17,436 bases of DNA from a bacterium (GCA_021806125.1 JAJZYC010000013.1:1-17436), one strand, 5' to 3'. Shown: positions 8,670 to 16,030, numbered from the stretch's first letter. Made by a program: numbers and translations. The notes: generated by a model from the sequence alone, not told the origin.

Positions 8670-9755
8670 ATGTCTGAATTAAGACAGGACCCAACAACAA
8701 GGGAATGGGTTATAATTGCTACCGAAAGAAGAAGAAGGCCTCATGAGTTCGGCAGCGATTTTTCGTCTAAAAAAGATAATGAGGCAAATCTTCAGGAGTA
8801 TTTCAAGGATTGTCCGTTTTGTCCCGGAAACGAATATCTTTCGCCTCATGAGACGGCATCGTATAGAACACTCGGAACAAATCCAAACTCTAAGGGATGG
8901 TGGGTCAGGGTTATTCCTAATAAGTTTGCCGCTCTCTCCCTTAATTTCGAAGAAAATGCCAAGGTATACGAGGGAATAAGATCGGTTAATCCGGATTTTT
9001 CGGGATATTTTTTTCCGAGAGCTACGGAAGTTTTCAGAACTAAACCAGGAATAGGAGCACACGAAGTCGTAATAGATACTCCTAAACACAATGAACAACT
9101 GCCGTTTTTTTCCGATAAGCAGATACAGGAGCTTTTTTTAATGTACAGAGAAAGATACTTAAATTTACGCGTAAATTCTAAGTTTAAATATATTATAATA
9201 TTTAAGAACAGCGGCGCTAATGCCGGGACGTCGATAGTGCATTCCCATTCGCAAATCATTGCCACTCCTGTAATCCCTCTTACTTTGAGAAATAACATAT
9301 CTCAGGCAAGATTTTATTACGACGAGGTCGGCAGATGCATATTCTGCGATATGATACAGGCTGAAATAGTGGATGGAAGGAGAATCATACTGCAGACGGC
9401 CGATTTCATAGTTTTTCACCCTTTTGCTTCTACGAGCCCATTCGAAACATGGATAATGCCTTTATCGCACGAACCGTGTTTTTCGAATATGTCCGCCGAT
9501 AAAACCAAAGATTTAGCAGTTATAGTAAAAAAAATCCTTAAGGGTATGTATGATGCATTGAACGACCCGGATTATAATTTCGTATTTAACAACCCGCCGA
9601 TAGCCGATGAAAAAGAAGATTATTATCACTGGAGTTTGAGGATTATCCCAAGATTGACTATGAAAGCAGGTTTCGAGATCGGGACCGGTATGTCTATAAA
9701 TACCGCTATTCCAGAAGAAACCGCCGAATTTATGAGAGGTTTTTTAAAATTTTAA
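8670..9755 (+). CDS. galT: Galactose-1-phosphate uridylyltransferase (GalT family)
   Basis: Transfers UMP between UDP-glucose and galactose-1-phosphate through a uridylyl-histidine intermediate (Leloir pathway); family members can also act on other sugar phosphates. The protein (361 aa) opens with the typical MSELRQDPTTREWVIIATER pattern. The active site is HSHSQ (191-195), where H193 is the predicted nucleophile; the common E. coli form is HPHGQ. Zinc ligands appear as C48 and C51 in CPFC, H140 in DTPKHNEQLP and H191. A second CxxC (C223, C226) lies before the C-terminal HIT-like half. The ATG start has no strong ribosome site. The end of the gene overlaps the start of the HAD phosphatase. 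No galK or galE is in the window, so a role in nucleotide-sugar supply for surface polymers is as likely as galactose use. Confidence 0.92.
   Translation: MSELRQDPTTREWVIIATERRRRPHEFGSDFSSKKDNEANLQEYFKDCPFCPGNEYLSPHETASYRTLGTNPNSKGWWVRVIPNKFAALSLNFEENAKVYEGIRSVNPDFSGYFFPRATEVFRTKPGIGAHEVVIDTPKHNEQLPFFSDKQIQELFLMYRERYLNLRVNSKFKYIIIFKNSGANAGTSIVHSHSQIIATPVIPLTLRNNISQARFYYDEVGRCIFCDMIQAEIVDGRRIILQTADFIVFHPFASTSPFETWIMPLSHEPCFSNMSADKTKDLAVIVKKILKGMYDALNDPDYNFVFNNPPIADEKEDYYHWSLRIIPRLTMKAGFEIGTGMSINTAIPEETAEFMRGFLKF
9736..9751 (+). promoter_or_regulatory. Ribosome binding site and probable ATT start codon of the HAD phosphatase
   Basis: GAGGT (9736-9740) is complementary to the 16S anti-SD and lies 8 bases before an in-frame ATT at 9749, inside the last codons of galT. 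No ATG, GTG or TTG exists in this frame between the stop at 9608-9610 and the GTG at 9836, which is too late because it follows the catalytic DxD motif. ATT is a rare but real start codon, as in E. coli infC. Confidence 0.6.
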
Positions 9756-10408
9756 AACGATATAATTCCATAATTTTTGATTTAGACGGAACGCTGATAG
9801 ATTCTTTCGAGGCCATTAACGATGCTTTCGATGCCGTGTTTTCAAGATTTCAAAGCAGAAAGATAACTTTTGAGGAGTCTAACTCTTATGTGGGCGTTCC
9901 GCTAGAAGGTCTTCTCGGTCAGCTTTTCGGAAAAGAGAATGAAGAGGAAGCGATAAATATTTTTAGAAACAGATATAAAGAGGTATGTTTTGAAAAAACA
10001 TCTTTAATTAAAGGGGTAAGAGAACTTCTTTTATACCTTAAAGAAGAAAAAAAATCTTTAAGCGTTGCTACTAATAAGACAGGTTCGATATCCAGAAAAT
10101 TACTCGAACATTTGGAAATAGACGGTTTTTTTGATTATGTTTACGGAGTGTTTGACGGACTTGCGGGAAAACCTTCTCCTGAAATGATAAATAAAATTGT
10201 CGAGGAAACAGCCGTCCCTAAAACTTCTACGATATTAATAGGCGATTCTCCGATAGACATTATGGCGGCAAAAAATGCCGGTATCCATATTTGCAGTGTA
10301 GCTTCCGGCAACCATACCTCAGAAGAATTAAAAACATATAATCCCGACTATCTTTTTGCCGCAATATCGGAATTAATCCCTGTTAATAAAACCGGAGAGG
10401 GTAGATGA
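9749..10408 (+). CDS. HAD-superfamily phosphatase (phosphoglycolate phosphatase / beta-phosphoglucomutase-like), non-ATG start
   Basis: A cytosolic HAD hydrolase, class with an alpha-helical cap, that removes phosphate from a small metabolite. Numbering from the ATT at 9749 gives 219 residues: motif I FDLDGTLIDS with nucleophile D11 and acid/base D13, cap domain about 20-90, motif II ATN (T108), motif III lysine in GKPSPEM (K141), and motif IV GDSPIDIMAAKNAG with D166 and D170. Starting at the first ordinary start codon (GTG 9836) would delete motif I, so the frame must begin upstream. The ATT has a good GAGGT site; a -1 ribosomal slip from galT at TTTAAAA (9743-9749) is an alternative that would make a GalT-HAD fusion. 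The stop overlaps mqnA as ATGA. Phosphoglycolate, sugar phosphate or pyrophosphate are all possible substrates. Confidence 0.85.
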   Translation: MLKRYNSIIFDLDGTLIDSFEAINDAFDAVFSRFQSRKITFEESNSYVGVPLEGLLGQLFGKENEEEAINIFRNRYKEVCFEKTSLIKGVRELLLYLKEEKKSLSVATNKTGSISRKLLEHLEIDGFFDYVYGVFDGLAGKPSPEMINKIVEETAVPKTSTILIGDSPIDIMAAKNAGIHICSVASGNHTSEELKTYNPDYLFAAISELIPVNKTGEGR

Positions 10409-11289
10409 TCCGTATCGGAGAAATAAATTATCTTAATGTATATCCAATATATTATTATTTAAAAAAGGCGCTTAAAAACGATAATAAAAAAAATTTTATG
10501 AATTTTATTTCCGGGAGCCCTGCTTTTTTAAACGGGAAGCTGAAAGCCGGAAGTATAGATATCAGCCCTTCATCATCTTTTTATTATATTTTAAATTATC
10601 AACGCTCCTACATATTTCCCGACCTCTCCATAAGTTCCAAAAAAAAAGTAAAAAGCATTTATCTTTTTTCCCCGAAACCTATAGAAGATTTTAACGAAAA
10701 CGAAACAATTTACGTTACTCCCGAAACGCTTACATCTATAAATCTTCTGAAAGTTTTACTCGCCGAAATATATAAAATGGATTTAAACGAAATAAAATTT
10801 ACTACTTTAAAGCCGGATGATAAATTAGAACTGAAACTAGGACCGGTTGCAGGCGGCGAAGCAATAAAAGGAGGGATTTTTTTGCATATAGGGAATAATG
10901 CTTTAAAGCTGACAAAACATATTCCCGAAGGTTATTTTGCTTATGATTTAGCTGATTTATGGTACAGATACACGGGATATCCTTTTGTTTTTGCCCTTTT
11001 TATAATAAACAAAGAGGCTTACGATAAAAACAAAAATGAGTTCGATATCCTAAAGGCGCTCCTTATCGAATCAAAAATAACGGCTGTTTCGGGGCTAAGA
11101 GAAGCCGCCGAGTCTATATCGAAATTAAACGAATACAAGTTTATATCATACGAAGAACTCATCGAATACTGGACGGAATGTTTGAGTTTCGATCTCGGAA
11201 AAAACGAAATCGGAGGATTAAAACTATACTCTGAATTGTTATATAAAAGCAGGTTGATATCTTCTATTCCAAAACTTAATTTTGTTTAA
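10405..11289 (+). CDS. mqnA: Chorismate dehydratase of the futalosine menaquinone pathway
   Basis: MqnA dehydrates chorismate to 3-enolpyruvylbenzoate, the entry to the futalosine route of menaquinone synthesis. The protein (294 aa, near the family length) has a periplasmic-binding-protein fold. Recognisable stretches are GEINYLNVYPIYYYL (5-19), the LKAGSIDISPSSSFYY segment (46-61), FLHIGNNALK (159-168) and DLADLWYRYTGYPFVFALFI (181-200). The GNNAL turn reads GDxAL in many relatives, so an Asp to Asn change may be present. The start overlaps the HAD stop (ATGA) and has GGAGAGGG just upstream, showing tight translational coupling. Its 3' end overlaps the convergent histidine kinase by 14 bases. 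No other mqn gene is in the window. Confidence 0.87.
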   Translation: MIRIGEINYLNVYPIYYYLKKALKNDNKKNFMNFISGSPAFLNGKLKAGSIDISPSSSFYYILNYQRSYIFPDLSISSKKKVKSIYLFSPKPIEDFNENETIYVTPETLTSINLLKVLLAEIYKMDLNEIKFTTLKPDDKLELKLGPVAGGEAIKGGIFLHIGNNALKLTKHIPEGYFAYDLADLWYRYTGYPFVFALFIINKEAYDKNKNEFDILKALLIESKITAVSGLREAAESISKLNEYKFISYEELIEYWTECLSFDLGKNEIGGLKLYSELLYKSRLISSIPKLNFV

Positions 11290-12529
11290 AATTATTTTCA
11301 GCCCCCGGTATTATAAAAGAAAATATAAAACCGTTCCCCAGACTGCTTTTAATTACCGCACTGCCTCTAAGAATCCTCAGAGTGTGTTTTACGATAGCAA
11401 GACCCAATCCGGTTCCTTTATGTATATCGTCATGCGAACTGTCCACCCTGAAAAATCTCTCGCCGAGCCTGAGGAGATTAGCGTAATTTACGCCTTTGCC
11501 GTCATCTTCTATAGAAAAGAAAAAGAATTCGTCCGAGTTTTCTTTGAGCGGAAGATTATCCCATAAAACGGACGTATCTCCTATATTTAAAATAAAATCG
11601 GCGGCGGCTTTATAGTCTATAACGCGTCCTTCAAGTTTAATAGTTCCGCCATTATCGGTATATTTAACGGCGTTATGAATTAAGTTTGTTATAATTTGAT
11701 TAATTTTTACGGGGTCGGACATGAAGGAAATATCAGATATATTATTAATTATGGTCAGTTTTTTTTCTTTTATTTCTTTTTCAAATAAAACGAATGAATC
11801 TTCTATGCCGGATTTAATATAAATTTTTTCGTATTTTACGCGGGTTTTTTCAGTTTCTATATTAGTCAGCGTAATCAAATCGTCGATTAAATAATTAAGG
11901 CGTTTTGCATGATTATATATTATATCTATAAACTTGATCCTGACGTCGGGATTATCGATAGCTCCGTTCTTTAACGTTTCGGCAAAACCAGTTATCGCTG
12001 TTATAGGAGTTTTTAATTCATGTGATATATTTTGGATAAACGCAGTGCGCGCATTTTCAATTTTCTGAAGATATGTTATATCTCTGACGATAACTGCGTA
12101 TTCGCCGGAAGATTCTATTTTTAATATAATGCAGTTAATTATTCTTTCTTCCGCCCTGTCGTAATACGAAAGTTTTTTTTCTATAAATTTAAAATTAATA
12201 TCGGAAACGGCATCGTCTATTAAAGAATTAAGTTCCAAATTTCTTGTCAAAGCGTCGAATTCAAGGATATTCGATTGATTTTTTATCGACCTGATGTTTT
12301 TATTGAAAGCTTCGTTTACGAATAAAATATTTTTATCAGCATCGATAATTGCCAATCCGTCCATTATATTATTTAATATATATAGATAATTTTCTATTTT
12401 ATCGCGGTATTCCCTGAATTTATTTTTAACAAATAATGTTTGTATATTTTTATATAAAAAGATATACAAAAAGAATAAAAATAATGATAAGATTAGAATA
12501 TACAACATAGCAGAAAAAGGATAATTCAT
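11276..12529 (-). CDS. Membrane-bound PAS sensor histidine kinase, PhoR-like
   Basis: A two-component sensor kinase that autophosphorylates on histidine and passes phosphate to a response regulator. Numbering here is from the TTG at 12535; I prefer the ATG at 12529 (417 aa), two codons downstream, though neither has a clear ribosome site. One N-terminal membrane span (about 10-35) is followed at once by a PAS-like domain (about 50-155, MDGLAIIDADKNILFVNEAF) so there is no sizeable periplasmic sensor and the signal is probably cytosolic or membrane-borne. The HisKA domain has H172 in SHELKTP. The ATPase domain has N284 and N288 (NLIHNAVKYTDNGG), DDGKG (344-348) and GTGLGLA (374-380). PhoR or ResE-like kinases are the closest type. 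No response regulator gene is adjacent, so it is an orphan here. It is the only minus-strand gene. Confidence 0.93.
   Translation of the reverse strand: MNYPFSAMLYILILSLFLFFLYIFLYKNIQTLFVKNKFREYRDKIENYLYILNNIMDGLAIIDADKNILFVNEAFNKNIRSIKNQSNILEFDALTRNLELNSLIDDAVSDINFKFIEKKLSYYDRAEERIINCIILKIESSGEYAVIVRDITYLQKIENARTAFIQNISHELKTPITAITGFAETLKNGAIDNPDVRIKFIDIIYNHAKRLNYLIDDLITLTNIETEKTRVKYEKIYIKSGIEDSFVLFEKEIKEKKLTIINNISDISFMSDPVKINQIITNLIHNAVKYTDNGGTIKLEGRVIDYKAAADFILNIGDTSVLWDNLPLKENSDEFFFFSIEDDGKGVNYANLLRLGERFFRVDSSHDDIHKGTGLGLAIVKHTLRILRGSAVIKSSLGNGFIFSFIIPGAENNFKQN
11277..11294. other. Small A/T inverted repeat at the convergent mqnA/kinase ends
   Basis: TAATTTT and AAAATTA flank a GTTT loop, giving a 7-base-pair all-A/T stem over the two stop codons. 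It sits where a bidirectional terminator would be expected, but the stem is weak, so function is doubtful. Confidence 0.2.
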
Positions 12530-12574
12530 AACCAAAATTTTATAATATATTGCAAATAATTTCTATTAAAATTA

Positions 12575-13204
12575 ATGGAAATAAAAATAATAAATAAAAA
12601 ATATAATATTTTAGGAGTTTCATTTCTATGCCTTATGATTCTATCGCTGTCCGGCGCTAGTTCTTACAGTTTTTTAGCGGATGAAATTGTCGCTTCGGTA
12701 GATAATACGCCGATAACGTTAAACGAATTGTATTTTTTATATAATTTTAATGCCATAAATAATTTAAAATACCGAAACCTCAATAAAACGGTATCGAGTG
12801 CTAAATTAAAGCATATTTTAAATTTTTATATAAACAGGATGCTGATTTTAAAGCAGGAGGAAAAAACCGGAGGATTGAATGCATCCGAAAGCAGTATTCA
12901 CGAATTAACAGCGGGGTTTAAAAAAAAATTTAAAATGCTCCATAAAAAAATCACCTTTAATTCATTTCTGGCTAAATTCGGATTAAATAAAACAGATTTT
13001 AAAGTTTTTGCAAAAAATATTCTGAGCGAAAAAATTTTTATCGACGAACAGCTCCGCTTCTTTTTGTTTACCATAGAAAACAGCGGAAAAATTACGCAGA
13101 GCGTAAAAAGGAACTATAATAAAGAATTATCGCTGAAATTAAAAAAATTGCTGTCTAACCTTAAGAAGCGTTCCAAAATCGAAATAAACGATAATTTTAA
13201 TTAA
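12575..13204 (+). CDS. Exported SurA N-domain-like protein without a PPIase domain
   Basis: A probable periplasmic or lipoprotein-less exported chaperone-like protein of 209 aa. Residues about 1-35 form a basic start and a hydrophobic stretch (LGVSFLCLMILSLSGASS) that fits a signal peptide or anchor. The following DEIVASVDNTPITLNELYF (36-54) matches the start of SurA/PpiC-family N-terminal domains (compare D-x-I-V-A-x-V-N-x-x-x-I-T), and the rest is helical and lysine-rich, as in that substrate-binding domain. The parvulin PPIase domain that normally follows is absent. It lies head to head with the histidine kinase with only about 45 bases between, and 10 bases before queD. No clear ribosome site precedes the ATG; an in-frame ATG at 12635 is less likely because it would spoil the signal sequence. 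SurA-like naming is tentative. Confidence 0.7.
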   Translation: MEIKIINKKYNILGVSFLCLMILSLSGASSYSFLADEIVASVDNTPITLNELYFLYNFNAINNLKYRNLNKTVSSAKLKHILNFYINRMLILKQEEKTGGLNASESSIHELTAGFKKKFKMLHKKITFNSFLAKFGLNKTDFKVFAKNILSEKIFIDEQLRFFLFTIENSGKITQSVKRNYNKELSLKLKKLLSNLKKRSKIEINDNFN

Positions 13205-13214
13205 CCAAACAAAA

Positions 13215-13598
13215 ATGTATGATTTAAAAGTTTTATCCGGTTTTTCATCGGCTCACGCACTTAGAGGCTATAACGGAAAATGCGAAAACATTCACGGCCA
13301 TAACTGGCGCGTAGAACTCGTAGTATCGTCAGACGTATTGAATGAAATCGGCCTTGCTATAGATTTTAAACTGCTTAAAAAATATCTCAACGAAGTCTTG
13401 GAAACCCTTGACCATAAATTTATTAATGAATCAGGGTTCTTTAAAGAAGTAAATCCTTCCGCCGAAAATATTGCCCGATATATATACGAAGAATTTGAAA
13501 AAAAAATGAAAATAAATAAAATATTTAATATAGCCGTTAAAAGAGTTAATGTTTACGAAACGGATTCTTCCATGGCTTCTTATTATAAAATTGATTGA
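13215..13598 (+). CDS. queD: 6-carboxytetrahydropterin synthase (QueD) / 6-pyruvoyl-tetrahydropterin synthase family
   Basis: Converts 7,8-dihydroneopterin triphosphate to 6-carboxy-5,6,7,8-tetrahydropterin, the second step of queuosine (preQ0) synthesis. The 127-residue size and residues fit the T-fold QueD family: zinc ligands H14, H27 and H29 (SAHAL and HGH), catalytic C23 in GKCENIHGH with the C-x3-HGH spacing that marks QueD rather than eukaryote-type PTPS, D66-H67 in LDHKFIN, and the pterin-binding glutamate E115 in VYETDSS. PSAENIARYIYEEF (about 88-101) is also typical. It follows the SurA-like gene by 10 bases. No queC, queE or queF is in the window, so the rest of the pathway must be elsewhere. 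Confidence 0.92.
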   Translation: MYDLKVLSGFSSAHALRGYNGKCENIHGHNWRVELVVSSDVLNEIGLAIDFKLLKKYLNEVLETLDHKFINESGFFKEVNPSAENIARYIYEEFEKKMKINKIFNIAVKRVNVYETDSSMASYYKID

Positions 13599-13676
13599 CT
13601 AAAGTTCATTAATAATGTATTAAATATATTAAAGCGGTTTAAATTAACTTATTAAATTCCGGCTAATATTATTTTT

Positions 13677-14726
13677 GTGAACAAAAAGAATGTCTATTAT
13701 ATCGCTATTTTAGTTTTTATAGCTTCCGCGCTCGGGGTTTTTTTGATTTACGGAGCCCTTACGGCAAAAGAAAAAAAAATAGGCTCGGAAATAAATATTA
13801 GGCTTGCTAACCTTAAAAGCATTCAGGAGCATATAGCCGAAAACATTAAGAGCATCAAAAATATCGAGCTGCCGGTTTTAAGATACGGTTATTCTTATAA
13901 CGAAAACGACGGCTATTTTATTTCCGAAATAGTAAACGCTTCTAAAAAATATGGTATAAAATTGGATCATGCCAAATTAATTCATATAAATAAAAATAAA
14001 AATACGGCTGTTTATTTATTTAAAGTATCCGGCTTGGGGAAGCCCTCGGATATTTATTCTCTTATTAAGACGCTTGAATATAATTATAAAATTGAATTAA
14101 AAAAATTTTATATAAGCAAAAATTTTAATGAAGCAAAAGATGTTTCTTTTTCTTCACTTTTAGCGGCATATGTAATAAACAAGCACGAGATATTATCCGG
14201 CGTCGCAAAATTAAAGACCGGTCTTTTACCGCCCGGTAATTTTGGGAAGATAGATCCCTTCGTTAATTCTCCCGAAAAAAAAGAAGCTGTCGAAAAAACA
14301 GGAATGAAACCGGCAGAAAAAATAAAAATAGCAGAAAACGTTTATAAAAAACTGTCTAATGAATCTATCATAAAAAAATCGGATTTTTACAATAAAGAAG
14401 GAGTTTTTTATTTCGAGAAAAATAACCTTGCCAAAGCGTTGGAAATGTTTAAAAAGGCGGCAATGCTGAATCCGGACAACTATATGGCTTTATCGAACGC
14501 CGCTCTCGACAGTTACGAGGCTAAAAATTATAACGAATCTATATTTTATGCGAAAAAAGCGCTAAGCAAGAGGAGAATGTGGCAGATTAATTTTATTCTG
14601 GGATTGGCTTATCTGCGCAGTAAAAAATTTTCCGAGGCGGAATATAACTTTAAAGAAGCGTTAAAATTAAATCCTTCGAATCGGCGTATTAAATATTATT
14701 TAAATATTTCAAAAAATAGACGATAA
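13677..14726 (+). CDS. Inner-membrane protein with PilO-like periplasmic region and C-terminal TPR repeats
   Basis: A 349-residue protein I cannot name. It starts with GTG and has one membrane span (about 7-29) oriented with a short cytosolic tail, then a charged helix (30-62) likely to be a coiled coil, then a mixed alpha/beta region (about 65-170) whose layout resembles the PilO/GspM-type fold of type IV pilus and type II secretion assembly platforms. A GKIDPFV segment (190-196) recalls the DPF motif seen in PilP/GspC-type linkers. The C-terminus (about 235-345) has three TPR-like units, clearest in FYFEKNNLAKALEMFKKAAMLNP-type spacing and AEYNFKEALKLNPSN. The gene stands alone after queD (78-base gap) and 52 bases before the Ig-repeat protein. 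A pilus or secretion role is inference. Confidence 0.7.
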   Translation: MNKKNVYYIAILVFIASALGVFLIYGALTAKEKKIGSEINIRLANLKSIQEHIAENIKSIKNIELPVLRYGYSYNENDGYFISEIVNASKKYGIKLDHAKLIHINKNKNTAVYLFKVSGLGKPSDIYSLIKTLEYNYKIELKKFYISKNFNEAKDVSFSSLLAAYVINKHEILSGVAKLKTGLLPPGNFGKIDPFVNSPEKKEAVEKTGMKPAEKIKIAENVYKKLSNESIIKKSDFYNKEGVFYFEKNNLAKALEMFKKAAMLNPDNYMALSNAALDSYEAKNYNESIFYAKKALSKRRMWQINFILGLAYLRSKKFSEAEYNFKEALKLNPSNRRIKYYLNISKNRR

Positions 14727-14778
14727 AAATGTAATGAAAATTATACATACATAATTATCATATAGAGGGAACCAAATT

Positions 14779-15876
14779 ATGAATTTAAATGCAAGAAAAG
14801 CAGCAATTTACCGTATCGCCCTGTTTTTATTTTTTATTTTTATTTTATCGGCAGCCGCGGGTGCGAACGCATTTACCACTATAACTATTCTCCCCGGAAA
14901 ACTTAATAATTTCAGAATAAACGTTCCCGGCACCGTGTCGGCTGGCAGCAAATTTACGGTTAAATTAGTAGCTTTAGACGATTACGGAAATGTTATCACC
15001 GATTTTGCAAATAAATACGAAGGACTAAATATAGGTATAAGCGTTGGAAATAATAACGCTAAGGAACAGTTGCATATCCCGGCATCGGAATTTAAAAACG
15101 GAGCGGTTAATTTTGATTTATCTTATAAAAAGGCTGGAAATATTTCTGTTTCCGCTTCATTCGAAGGCGTTCAAAATATCAGTTCTTCTATATACGTCGC
15201 GGCGGGCCCCTTTCATAATTTAGAAATATCGGCTCCCTTGAAAGCAACGGCAGGCGAACCTTTCGGCGTTAAAGTTTATGCGGTTGACCAGTACGGCAAT
15301 CCTATACGTTTTATGCCTAAGCCTAACGGGGACATAAAAATTTATCTTACCGGAGATAATTTTAAAGTTCGTCCGAGAATTATACCGGCAAATTATATTA
15401 AAAACGGTTCGGGCAAATTTAGTTTTATCTCCGACAGGGCCGGTTCGAGCCGGCTTAATTTCGAAGTGGATTATGACGGAAGAACCCATGTTTTTATTAG
15501 TAAAAATATCGATATCTATCCTTCCTATTTTAACAAATTTCTTATATCTACGAACATCGCTAAAGTTCCGGCGGGAAAACCTTTTATAATTAAAATTGTT
15601 TCCGTAGATAAATACGGAAACGTGATAAACGACATAAATAAAATGAAAGGAAAGGTTAAATTGGTTTTAATTTCACAAAACGGTATAGAAAGAAGCAGCC
15701 TGTTCAGCTTTAAATCTTTCAATAAAGGCATAGCTTTAGTAAAAACCGTATTTAACAGAGTCGGTACATTTTCTATTTATGCTAAGCCCGAAGGAATAAA
15801 TTTCAAAAAACTTAAAGCGCGCTTGCCAAAAGTCAACCGGAAAATAAGAGCTAAGAGCCTCCTGCTGTATAAATAA
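14779..15876 (+). CDS. Exported protein with three tandem Ig-like repeats
   Basis: A secreted or surface protein of 365 aa, function unknown. A signal peptide is clear: basic start, hydrophobic core (about 11-27) and AxA-type end (AAAGANA). Three repeats of about 100-107 residues follow (about 36-141, 142-245 and 246-340). Each begins with F-x-N/K-L/F-x-I-S-like text, then AG-x-x-F-x-V/I-K, then the marker D-x-YGN-x-I at D67, D170 and D277, and ends with a G-x-hydrophobic beta strand. The pattern matches bacterial Ig-like (Big/invasin-type) beta sandwiches. The tail (342-365) is rich in Lys and Arg with no anchor or sorting motif. The ATG has AGAGGGA upstream. It may pair with the preceding PilO/TPR-like gene, but the gap (52 bases) and distinct types make this uncertain. 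Confidence 0.75.
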   Translation: MNLNARKAAIYRIALFLFFIFILSAAAGANAFTTITILPGKLNNFRINVPGTVSAGSKFTVKLVALDDYGNVITDFANKYEGLNIGISVGNNNAKEQLHIPASEFKNGAVNFDLSYKKAGNISVSASFEGVQNISSSIYVAAGPFHNLEISAPLKATAGEPFGVKVYAVDQYGNPIRFMPKPNGDIKIYLTGDNFKVRPRIIPANYIKNGSGKFSFISDRAGSSRLNFEVDYDGRTHVFISKNIDIYPSYFNKFLISTNIAKVPAGKPFIIKIVSVDKYGNVINDINKMKGKVKLVLISQNGIERSSLFSFKSFNKGIALVKTVFNRVGTFSIYAKPEGINFKKLKARLPKVNRKIRAKSLLLYK

Positions 15877-15891
15877 TAAAAACCCGTACGT

Positions 15892-15921
15892 ATTTTTTTA
15901 TTTTAAAAAAAATAAAAAAGT
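15892..15921. other. Thirteen-pair A/T hairpin between the Ig-repeat gene and tRNA-Cys
   Basis: An inverted repeat (arms 15892-15904 and 15909-15921, loop AAAA) in which 11 central pairs are exact and two outer pairs include a G-T wobble. It could act as a weak bidirectional terminator, isolating the tRNA. It has no G/C core, so it is not a standard intrinsic terminator. Confidence 0.3.
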
Positions 15922-15955
15922 ATTATAATAAATAATTAATCCGTAATATTTTTAA

Positions 15956-16030
15956 GGCGGCATAGCCAAGCGGTAAGGCAGAGGTCTGCAAAACCTCTAT
16001 ACCTCGGTTCAATTCCGAGTGCCGCCTCCA
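15956..16030 (+). tRNA. tRNA-Cys (anticodon GCA)
   Basis: A complete cloverleaf can be drawn: acceptor stem GGCGGCA (15956-15962) with TGCCGCC (16020-16026), D stem GCC/GGC, anticodon stem GAGGT/ACCTC around the loop CTGCAAA with anticodon GCA at 15988-15990, and T stem CTCGG/CCGAG. The discriminator is T, the normal identity base for cysteine tRNA, and CCA is encoded (16028-16030). It stands alone between the Ig-repeat gene and nfnA. Confidence 0.97.

Noticed and set aside
8679..9419. Several open frames on both strands within galT
   Set aside because: They lack ribosome sites and any recognisable protein family and lie inside a clearly functional galT.
9836..10408. HAD gene starting at GTG 9836
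   Set aside because: It would lack the nucleophile motif DLDGT, which lies intact in the same frame upstream.
14739..14756. AATTAT-ACATAC-ATAATT inverted repeat before the Ig-repeat gene as an operator
   Set aside because: Only six A/T pairs per arm in AT-rich DNA; no repeat of it elsewhere in the window supports a regulator site.
15924..15929. TATAAT upstream of tRNA-Cys
   Set aside because: The position would suit a tRNA promoter, but the -35 area is only a T/A run that overlaps the hairpin, so I do not call it.
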